19,531 bases of DNA from assembly GCA_009923375.1 (NCBI GenBank), contig RFTO01000006.1, positions 1-19,531 of the forward strand, given 5' to 3'. The translations under genes were made by a program, and so were the position numbers. Positions 1-6,243 of the stretch are shown here, one piece after another. Position 1 is the first letter of the stretch. Each line of letters starts with the position of its first letter. The notes under the pieces are model-generated. The model saw nothing but the letters and a program-made list of their open reading frames with translations, was not told the origin of the DNA and ran no database searches. The stretch comes from Actinomycetota bacterium (GTDB lineage: Bacteria; Actinomycetota; Actinomycetes; S36-B12; UBA5976).

Positions 1-1202
1 AGTGTCAACGATCCAGCCCGTTCGCCATCGAAGTTGCTCAGCATCTTTCGACCAACTTGCAGGGTGGACGGACAAGGAATTCGAGAGCCTGCGGTCCAGC
101 CGCTATCTAGGGCCGCACTCGTTGTCACCACTTTGAAGGTGGAGCCCGGCGGGAAGAGTCCTTGGGTTGGGCGGAACAGCAGCGGAGTGCCCTTCTTGGG
201 GTCGAGCAGTGCTTGGTATTGCTTCGTCTCGACGCGACCGACCCAGATGTTCGGGTCGTATGTCGGATACGAAGCGAGGGCTAACACCCGACCGTTGGTG
301 ACATCGAGAACCACAATCGCGCCGGAGTCTGCGGGGTAACCGCGACTGCGCGAGATTTTTACCGAATTACTGAGCGCCTTCTCTGCAACCGCTTGCAGTG
401 GTGCACTGATACTGGAGACCAATGTGTTACCGGCTTTGGCCTCCTGCGCAATCAGTGTGCCCACAACATGGCCGCGGTTGTCCACCACAAGTTGCTTGAT
501 GCCAGGGGCTCCTCGCAACTGCCTGTCGTACATGCTCTCCAGCCCGGAACGGCCAACCAAGTCGTTGCGGAGTAACCATCGTTGCTCACGGGGGAGTTTG
601 GCTTGCTTCGATAGTTCCGCGTCGTTAACCGGCTGTAGGTAGCCCAGCATGTGCGCTGCATTCACGCCGAAGGGTCCGGGGTAATCACGCACTCCTTCCA
701 CCTGCGCAGCCAATCCGCGGAATTGATCGACGCGTTCAACAACAGCTAACGCAACTGACTGGTCGGCGTCCTTCACTAGCGGCACAGGCTGCACACTCGA
801 CCCGTTCCAACACACTGGCGGGCGGGGTGCCCCTGGAGTGCCGCAAGGTTTCATGCGCTGAGACAAGCTCCAGCCGGAAAGTCCGACAAGTGCGCCCAAG
901 CGGTTGAGCACGGCCCGGCCGCGATCCTTCTGCCTATGCAGCGTGGTCGGATCCGCGGTGATCACCAAGCTCGAGCGGTTGGCAACCAACGGCACCCCGG
1001 ATTGATCCACGATTTGCCCGCGAGGTGCATTGGTGATGATGTCGCGAGTTCGGTTGCTACTAGCAATCGACTCGTACTTCGCATGATCAACGGCTTGGAG
1101 CTGGTACATGCGACCTGCCAATGTCAGCATCAAGCTCAACACCAGTGCGGTGAACACGAACAGCCGCTGTGTTGAGCGTTGACCGAGGCGCGAGGACTCC
1201 AT
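1..1202 (-). CDS. mrdA: Penicillin-binding protein 2, N-terminal 400 residues (partial, cut by left edge)
   Basis: This is a class B (monofunctional) transpeptidase that cross-links peptidoglycan during lateral-wall growth with RodA and the Mre proteins. The start is ATG at 1202, four bases after the mreD stop. A membrane anchor lies at about residues 13-30, followed by the PBP-dimerisation region with the motif APRGQIVDQSGVPLV at about 59-73. The transpeptidase domain carries the acylation site STFK, with the active serine at residue 354 (bases 143-141), inside LFPPGSTFKVVTTSAAL. The motif SGAIVVLDVTNGRVLALASY sits just upstream. The C-terminal SxN and KTG motifs lie beyond the window, so the gene is truncated only by the edge. 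A Cys-containing insert with CWNGS (around bases 783-840) resembles actinobacterial PBP2 as I remember it. It is the last visible gene of the mreB-mreC-mreD-mrdA run and is probably translationally coupled to mreD. Confidence 0.93.
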   Translation of the reverse strand, partial: MESSRLGQRSTQRLFVFTALVLSLMLTLAGRMYQLQAVDHAKYESIASSNRTRDIITNAPRGQIVDQSGVPLVANRSSLVITADPTTLHRQKDRGRAVLNRLGALVGLSGWSLSQRMKPCGTPGAPRPPVCWNGSSVQPVPLVKDADQSVALAVVERVDQFRGLAAQVEGVRDYPGPFGVNAAHMLGYLQPVNDAELSKQAKLPREQRWLLRNDLVGRSGLESMYDRQLRGAPGIKQLVVDNRGHVVGTLIAQEAKAGNTLVSSISAPLQAVAEKALSNSVKISRSRGYPADSGAIVVLDVTNGRVLALASYPTYDPNIWVGRVETKQYQALLDPKKGTPLLFRPTQGLFPPGSTFKVVTTSAALDSGWTAGSRIPCPSTLQVGRKMLSNFDGERAGSLT

Positions 1203-1206
1203 CAGC

Positions 1207-1746
1207 TCACCTGCTCCACGACAGATACGACGACATCTGCTCATTGCCCCGCGGCCGCAGGCAGAAATCAATTGCAGGAATCAAGATGGGTCCAAGTAAC
1301 GCTGCAAGTAACGCGTCATGGAATAGCGCCCACGAAGTGGCGCTAAGTGTCATCCCGGTTGCGGCAACCGCACCCACGCTGATTCGCACCACGGTGAGAA
1401 CACCGACGAAGGCGATCACTGCCAACCAGGTGCCGAAGACCCCGGAAGCATCAGCTCGCTTGCCGAACACCCACCCAGAGACAACAAGCCCCACCACAGC
1501 GCAGGTCAGCATCATCAGGCCGACTGGACCAGATGCGGGAGGTGCTGTGTCCATGATGAATCCCCCAGCCAGACCTAAGCCGATGGCGAATGCGGATGTG
1601 AAGTTACGGGCAGCGATCACGAATATGACTGCGGAGAGCGGGACATACGAACCCGGGACTCTCAACACCGGAATCACGGAGGTTTGTAGCCACACAGCTA
1701 GGACGATGAGAAGAAGCGCGAAGCACCATCTCATCCACACTCTCAT
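1207..1746 (-). CDS. mreD: Rod shape-determining membrane protein MreD
   Basis: This 179-residue, strongly hydrophobic protein has about five predicted membrane segments (roughly residues 6-23, 34-52, 55-65, 75-93 and 104-130, with more hydrophobic sequence near 145-165). MreD is an integral membrane part of the elongasome that works with MreC and MreB. The assignment rests on size, hydrophobicity and position exactly between mreC and mrdA, because MreD sequences are poorly conserved. The ATG at 1746 overlaps the mreC stop by one base (TGATG), which implies translational coupling. The stop lies four bases before the mrdA start. Confidence 0.85.
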   Translation of the reverse strand: MRVWMRWCFALLLIVLAVWLQTSVIPVLRVPGSYVPLSAVIFVIAARNFTSAFAIGLGLAGGFIMDTAPPASGPVGLMMLTCAVVGLVVSGWVFGKRADASGVFGTWLAVIAFVGVLTVVRISVGAVAATGMTLSATSWALFHDALLAALLGPILIPAIDFCLRPRGNEQMSSYLSWSR

Positions 1747-2750
1747 CAGCGGCTCGCCCTGGGACTTGGTGTGGCACTCATTGATGCCTTACCGATGCTG
1801 CGACGTGGTGAAGCAGCGGGAGTTGGAGTAGCGAGAGGCGCCGGCGTCGTCGACGCTGCCGGTGGGGCTGTCACGGTGACGCGCACAGTGATTGTCGGGG
1901 TCGGCAGCGGCTTGGGAATCAGTCCATCCCGCGGATCCAGCTTCGGCACTGCGACCACTACGCCAACCACAGTGAGAGCGTTGACGTCGATATACGGCTT
2001 GATCGTGCCGATGGGTAACTCGCCGGCTGTTCCGCCGACCGTCACAATGCGGCCAACAGGCACTCCTGGAACAAACGGGATTCCATTCAAGGATCCACGC
2101 GTCACAACAGGGTCACCGACTTTGAGGTCGAGCATCGAGAACATGTCGAGGTGGATGTCCTCATCACGGCCACTGCCGGATGCGACACCGATGGCGCTCG
2201 TCCGCGCCACGCGGACACCAACGTGGGAATCGGGGTCGGTAAAAAGTCTGACGGTGGCGGTCGATGTGCCCACAGACGTTGTGGCTCCGACCAGACCTTT
2301 ACCACTGAGCACGGTCATGCCCACCAGCAGCCCATCGCGGCGGCCAGCATCAATCTGCACAGTCGCGCCGGTGTCCTCAGATTGCGGCCAGGCAACAACA
2401 TGGGCAGTGACAATTTTGTACTGACCCTTGCTCACCAAGCCGAGCATGGACTCCAACTCGCCCAACCGCTGATGATCATCTAATGACGTGACCAAGCGGC
2501 TGTGTAATGAGTCGTTGTCCTTGCGTAAGGCTGTGTTCTCATCTCGCAGTGTGGCGAGATCGCCGATTGCAGTTGCCAGGCTGTGAAAAGGCGATGCGAT
2601 GCCATGACCCGCGACCTGCAGCGGACTCATCCAGGCGGAAGTGAATGCTCTCGCATTGCTGCCGATAAGACCGCTGCTTGTGGCCAGAAGAGTGATCGAC
2701 GTGACCACTGCGAGCGCGAAGAACAGTCGGATGCGACGCGGGTCTCTCAC
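1746..2750 (-). CDS. mreC: Rod shape-determining protein MreC with a Pro/Thr/Ser-rich C-terminal tail
   Basis: MreC is a bitopic membrane protein that links cytoplasmic MreB to the PBP2/RodA synthases on the outside. The 334 residues begin with a short basic stretch and one membrane segment (about 9-28). A coiled coil follows (about 65-105, including LATLRDENTALRKDNDSLHS). The double beta-barrel core runs about 110-270, with SGKGLVGATTSVG at about 149-161 and LDLKVGDPVVTRGSLNGIPF at about 207-226. The start is GTG at 2750, preceded by GAGGTGA. It lies 33 bases after mreB and overlaps mreD by one base. From about residue 276 the protein becomes a low-complexity tail rich in Pro, Thr, Ser and Ala with scattered basic residues, which the core fold does not need. 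Function of the core is secure; the tail's role is unknown. Confidence 0.93.
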   Translation of the reverse strand: MRDPRRIRLFFALAVVTSITLLATSSGLIGSNARAFTSAWMSPLQVAGHGIASPFHSLATAIGDLATLRDENTALRKDNDSLHSRLVTSLDDHQRLGELESMLGLVSKGQYKIVTAHVVAWPQSEDTGATVQIDAGRRDGLLVGMTVLSGKGLVGATTSVGTSTATVRLFTDPDSHVGVRVARTSAIGVASGSGRDEDIHLDMFSMLDLKVGDPVVTRGSLNGIPFVPGVPVGRIVTVGGTAGELPIGTIKPYIDVNALTVVGVVVAVPKLDPRDGLIPKPLPTPTITVRVTVTAPPAASTTPAPLATPTPAASPRRSIGKASMSATPSPRASR

Positions 2751-2783
2751 CGGGTCACCTCACTTGACTGTCTGATCGGCAGG

Positions 2784-3812
2784 CTAGCGCGGAGATTCGG
2801 GCACGAGCACCTGCTGCAATTCATCAAAATTATCCACGCAGCGTCCAGCACCTTTAACCACGCAATCCAATGGGTCTTCAGCGATGACGACTTTCATGCC
2901 GGTTTCATGACGCAAGCGCTCATCCAAACCGCGCAGCATCGCTCCGCCGCCGGTGAGCATGATTCCACGATCCATGATGTCGCCCGACAACTCTGGCGGC
3001 GTGAGGTCGAGGCATTCCTTGACTGCATTGATGATCTTGGTCACCGGCTCGTCGATCGCGCGACGGATTTCCTCGCTGGTCAACAGGACAGTGCGAGGCA
3101 AACCGGTGATGAGGTCGCGCCCGCGAATCTCAATGTTCGGCTCATCGGGCAAAGGGAACGCTGAGCCAATCTTCATCTTTACGTCTTCCGCACTGCGCTC
3201 GCCGAGCAGCAGCGAGTATTCACGCTTCACATATTGGATAACCGCGTTGTCCAACTCGTCGCCGCCAGTGCGAATACTCGTCGTGGCGACGATTCCACCC
3301 AAGGAGATGACAGCAATTTCCGTGGTGCCGCCGCCGATGTCAACCACCATGTTGCCGGTCGGCTCGTGCACGGGCAGTCCCGCTCCGATGGCAGCAGCCA
3401 TCGGCTCTTCAATGATGTAGACCTTGCGGGCGCCGGCTTCCTTGCCAGCATCCACGACAGCGCGACGCTCAACCCCGGTGATGCCGGATGGAACACAGAT
3501 GACCAAACGCGGCTGCGAGAAGAAGCGCGACTTGTGAACCTTGCGAATGAAATACCGGAGCATGCGGGCCGTGGTGTCGAAGTCGGCGATGACGCCGTCC
3601 TTCAAGGGGCGCACAGCCCTGATCGTGCCGGGGGTGCGGCCGACCATCTGCTTGGCTTCCGAACCGACTGCGACGATGCCACCGGTCAACTCATTGATTG
3701 CCACCACCGACGGCTCATTCAGAACAATGCCCCGACCGCGCACGTAGACGAGAGTGTTCGCGGTGCCGAGGTCCATAGCCATGTCGCGGCCGATGAAAGA
3801 GGTGGAAGCCAT
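2784..3812 (-). CDS. mreB: Actin-like rod shape protein MreB
   Basis: MreB is a bacterial actin that forms membrane-associated filaments and positions the cell-wall elongation machinery. The 342 residues match the usual family length. Visible nucleotide-binding motifs are phosphate-1 DLGTANT (14-20), the catalytic-region IEEPMAAAIG (134-143), phosphate-2 DIGGGTTE (158-165) and adenosine motif LTGGGAMLRGLDE (286-298). ATG 3812 is preceded by AAGGAC at about 7 bases; in-frame ATGs at residues 11 and 13 are alternatives but lack a better ribosome site. The N-terminus begins with SFIGRDMAMD, and there is no obvious long amphipathic extension. It is the first gene of the mre cluster and is separated from ndk by 126 bases with two hairpins, so it probably has its own promoter, although I could not identify a convincing one. 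Confidence 0.97.
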   Translation of the reverse strand: MASTSFIGRDMAMDLGTANTLVYVRGRGIVLNEPSVVAINELTGGIVAVGSEAKQMVGRTPGTIRAVRPLKDGVIADFDTTARMLRYFIRKVHKSRFFSQPRLVICVPSGITGVERRAVVDAGKEAGARKVYIIEEPMAAAIGAGLPVHEPTGNMVVDIGGGTTEIAVISLGGIVATTSIRTGGDELDNAVIQYVKREYSLLLGERSAEDVKMKIGSAFPLPDEPNIEIRGRDLITGLPRTVLLTSEEIRRAIDEPVTKIINAVKECLDLTPPELSGDIMDRGIMLTGGGAMLRGLDERLRHETGMKVVIAEDPLDCVVKGAGRCVDNFDELQQVLVPESPR

Positions 3813-3861
3813 GCAGTGTCCTTAACCATCGTGCTGAGATTCAAACCGGGAGGGCTGGTGT

Positions 3862-3935
3862 AGCCCGCCGCTAATGCTACTCGCGCGGGCTGTCACCTGC
3901 CGAGCCGTGGCGCGGGAGAAACCCGCGGCCTCGGC
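3862..3935 (-). terminator. Two hairpins between ndk and mreB (possible GC-rich terminator for ndk)
   Basis: In the 126-base ndk-mreB gap, one stem pairs 3899-3904 (GCCGAG) with 3930-3935 (CTCGGC), and inside it 3911-3916 (CGCGGG) pairs with 3922-3927 (CCCGCG). A second stem pairs 3862-3868 (AGCCCGC) with 3885-3891 (GCGGGCT). The first starts four bases after the ndk stop codon. Neither is followed by a T-run on the minus strand, so a classical intrinsic terminator is not shown. GC-rich hairpins without a U tract have been proposed as terminators in actinobacteria, and they could instead protect the ndk 3' end. Confidence 0.4.
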
Positions 3936-3938
3936 TTC

Positions 3939-4349
3939 TTACAGACCAGGGAAGAAGAGCTCGATCTCGCGGGCCGCAGACTCAGGCGAGTCCGAACCAT
4001 GAGCGACGTTGAAATCCATCACCTGAGCGAAATCTCCACGGATGGTGCCGGGAGCGGCATTCACCGGGTTTGTGGCACCCATCATGGTGCGCCAGGCGGC
4101 AATGACTTCCTCGCCCTCGAGCACCGCGGCCAGCAACGGGCCGCTGGTGATGAAATCGACTAAGCCGGGGAAGAAGGGCTTACCTGCGTGCTCGCCGTAG
4201 TGGGTCTCTGCCGTTGCGCGGTCCAGCGTGCGAAGCTCCATTGCAGCGAATGTGAATCCGCGGCGCTCCAAGCGGGCCAGCACCTCGCCGACGAGGCCGC
4301 GGGTGACGCCATCGGGCTTAACCAAGACGAGGGTGCGCTGAACGCTCAC
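3939..4349 (-). CDS. ndk: Nucleoside diphosphate kinase
   Basis: Ndk transfers the gamma-phosphate of ATP to other nucleoside diphosphates through a phospho-histidine, balancing NTP and dNTP pools in the cytoplasm. The 136 residues are the standard length. The signature NVAHGSDS places the catalytic histidine at residue 117, and the nucleotide-binding lysine is K11 in LVLVKPDGV. The start is GTG at 4349 with a strong AGGAG six bases upstream (4356-4360). It follows the DUF4233 gene after 104 bases and precedes mreB. The folC-DUF4233-ndk order is a known actinobacterial arrangement. The upstream gap is long enough for a promoter, but I saw none that I would defend. Confidence 0.98.
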   Translation of the reverse strand: MSVQRTLVLVKPDGVTRGLVGEVLARLERRGFTFAAMELRTLDRATAETHYGEHAGKPFFPGLVDFITSGPLLAAVLEGEEVIAAWRTMMGATNPVNAAPGTIRGDFAQVMDFNVAHGSDSPESAAREIELFFPGL

Positions 4350-4453
4350 GAGTTTCTCCTTTTGAGGGACTGCGCCGAGGCAGCCGTTTTGGGCGGGTGC
4401 GTGTTGCAGGACAACTGCGCGGTGTGGAGTTTACCGCCGGCCCGTCAGCACGA

Positions 4454-4810
4454 TCAGCCCTGGTCGCTGCCTTCGTTCTTCGCCTGCAGCACCCGACCGA
4501 GGATCTTGATAGTGAAATACCAAAGCACGACGAAAATCGCAGCGAGATAGGGCATGAAGCCGCCGATGTAGAAACTGTAAGCAAGGGTGGCGATCTGCCC
4601 AATCCAGCTGAAGCAGCCGCCGCGACCCTGACCTAGGCCTCCGATAGCAACCACGTAAGTGAGAAGCACCATCCCAAAGCCGATCCAGATGTAGGCAGTC
4701 GAGAGGTGATGGGCAGTGCTGCCGCCGAATTGAGCGACCAATGCACCGAAGAAGACCACGAGCAACTCGAGAGTCAGCACCGCGGTGCCGAGGGCTCGCG
4801 CTGTCCTCAC
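4454..4810 (-). CDS. Small membrane protein of the DUF4233 family
   Basis: This 118-residue protein has about four hydrophobic segments (roughly residues 7-28, 37-58, 68-84 and 88-106) and a short charged C-terminus. It matches the small actinobacterial membrane protein (DUF4233) routinely found directly after folC and before ndk. Its function is unknown. The GTG start at 4810 overlaps the folC stop in a GTGA tetranucleotide, with a GGAGG-rich site just upstream, so it is almost certainly translated by coupling with folC. A Gly/Cys-rich loop (GLGQGRGGCF, about 58-67) separates the two halves. Identification relies on context and general look, with no catalytic motif. Confidence 0.8.
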   Translation of the reverse strand: MRTARALGTAVLTLELLVVFFGALVAQFGGSTAHHLSTAYIWIGFGMVLLTYVVAIGGLGQGRGGCFSWIGQIATLAYSFYIGGFMPYLAAIFVVLWYFTIKILGRVLQAKNEGSDQG

Positions 4811-6204
4811 AGGAGGTCCTCCACCACTCCCAGCGCAGCGCGAGCTTGAGCGGCGGTGACGACAGAGCCGGTGGCAAGCAACGCCACTGTTCTGGTGGTG
4901 TCGTCTTGATGAATCGCGAGTGCCCTCATCCGTCCTATGCGGGTGGCCTCTTTGAAGTTCGGCTCGACGCTCACGGCGCTCGCGGGGAAGTACGACAGCA
5001 CGACCTCTGCCAATTCCTCAGCTGGCATGGCACGTTGCGATGAGTTCTGGGTGACGATGACTTCATCGAGCACCCCCACCAACTGCGCGATAAGACCCGG
5101 CACATCTTTGTCGCCCAGCACGCTGACGACACCGATGATGTGATCGAGTGCGAATGCCTCAGCCAAACCCTCGCGCAAGGTTGCCGCACCCGCCGGATTG
5201 TGGGCTGCATCGACGATTACCAGCGGTTCCCGAGCGACAATCTCCATGCGACCAGGCGAAGTGACTGCAGCGAAGCCTTCACGTACGACATCGATGTCCA
5301 GGCCCCCGCGGTCACCATCGATTCCGCCGCCGAGGAATGCTTCAATGGCTGCGAGTGCCACGGCAGCATTTTGCGCCTGATGCGCGCCGTAAAGCGGCAG
5401 GAAGATTTCGTCATACACGCCGAACATTCCGCGGATGGTCAACAGTTGGCCGCCAACTGCGGTTCTGCGCTCAAGTAACTCGAACTCCATGCCTTCGCGC
5501 ACGGGCACACCGTCTACCTCGGCGCAGCGACGCATGATTTCAAGTGCCGCCTCATCTGCCTGTGCAGATGACACTGCGACACTGCCTGAATCGATGATGC
5601 CGGCTTTGTTGGCACCGATCTCGCCAAGGGTGCGTCCGAGCACATCGACATGGTCGTAATCGATTGGCGTGATGACTGCGACCGCCGGCTCGATCACGTT
5701 AGTTGCGTCGTTGGTGCCACCAATGCCTACTTCGATCACCATCACATCAACTGGCGCATCGCAGAAGATGCCGTAAGCCAAGCCAGTCATGGCTTCGAAG
5801 AAGGTCATTCGCGGACCTTCTTCGCCGAGGCTTTTCTCATCCACCATCTCGATCAGGCCGATGAGTTCCTCATACGCCTCCACGAACCGACGTCGACTAA
5901 CAGGCTCGCCGTTAAGCCGAATGCGCTCAGTTATGTGATGCAGATGCGGACTGGTGAACAACCCGGTGGTTAAGCCGAAAGCGCGCAGCAGAGTCTCGAT
6001 CATCCGCGAGGTGGAGGTCTTGCCGTTGGTGCCGGTGACGTGGATGGAGGCGATAGAGCGCTGCGGCTCGCCGAGCAGGCTCATGAGGTGTTCCATTCGC
6101 CCCCGGCCCGGCCCGATCTTGCTCTCTGGCCAGCGGGAAAGCAGCAGTTGCTCAATGCGCTCGAATTCCGAGTCTTCAACCTTGTCCGACACGCGATGAA
6201 GCAT
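4807..6204 (-). CDS. folC: Folylpolyglutamate synthase / dihydrofolate synthase
   Basis: FolC adds glutamate to dihydropteroate and to reduced folates, giving polyglutamylated folate cofactors. The protein is a Mur-ligase-like ATPase of 465 residues. Visible features are the P-loop GTNGKTS (58-64), the folate-loop region TGLFTSPHLHHITERIRLNGE (within about 80-100), EVGIGGTNDATN, the VDAAHNPAG motif and VLGDKDV in the C-terminal domain. I chose ATG 6204 because homology begins at about EFERIEQLLLSRWPE; an open frame continues 41 codons further upstream but that part runs over the divergent valS gene. No Shine-Dalgarno sequence precedes 6204, and the candidate promoter's -10 lies nine bases away, so the mRNA may be nearly leaderless. 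It overlaps the DUF4233 gene by four bases. Confidence 0.96.
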   Translation of the reverse strand: MLHRVSDKVEDSEFERIEQLLLSRWPESKIGPGRGRMEHLMSLLGEPQRSIASIHVTGTNGKTSTSRMIETLLRAFGLTTGLFTSPHLHHITERIRLNGEPVSRRRFVEAYEELIGLIEMVDEKSLGEEGPRMTFFEAMTGLAYGIFCDAPVDVMVIEVGIGGTNDATNVIEPAVAVITPIDYDHVDVLGRTLGEIGANKAGIIDSGSVAVSSAQADEAALEIMRRCAEVDGVPVREGMEFELLERRTAVGGQLLTIRGMFGVYDEIFLPLYGAHQAQNAAVALAAIEAFLGGGIDGDRGGLDIDVVREGFAAVTSPGRMEIVAREPLVIVDAAHNPAGAATLREGLAEAFALDHIIGVVSVLGDKDVPGLIAQLVGVLDEVIVTQNSSQRAMPAEELAEVVLSYFPASAVSVEPNFKEATRIGRMRALAIHQDDTTRTVALLATGSVVTAAQARAALGVVEDLL

Positions 6205-6243
6205 AGGCAGGCTCTTAGACTTCCGCGCATGATGAGTCCTCAA
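6205..6243. promoter_or_regulatory. Compact divergent folC/valS start region with a candidate folC promoter
   Basis: Only 24 bases separate the folC ATG (6204, minus) from the valS ATG (6229, plus). On the minus strand TTGAGG (6243-6238) and TCTAAG (6219-6214), 18 bases apart, resemble a sigma-70-type promoter with the -10 nine bases from the folC start. On the plus strand TAGACT (6216-6221) overlaps that -10 and sits seven bases before the valS start, but no good -35 accompanies it. Neither gene has a clear ribosome-binding site. The arrangement suggests a bidirectional promoter and leaderless or nearly leaderless messages. This is a reading of short, degenerate motifs only. Confidence 0.35.

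Noticed and set aside
1169..2424. Plus-strand open frames of about 220 codons opposite mreC and mreD
   Set aside because: They are antisense to well-supported genes and show only the low-complexity composition expected of a GC-rich shadow frame.
3234..3863. A 209-codon plus-strand frame opposite mreB
   Set aside because: It is a shadow of mreB codons; it has no start signal and no recognisable domain.
6040..6228. A longer N-terminus for ValRS
   Set aside because: The extra 63 codons are antisense to folC, and ValRS similarity begins only after residue 229 ATG position 6229.
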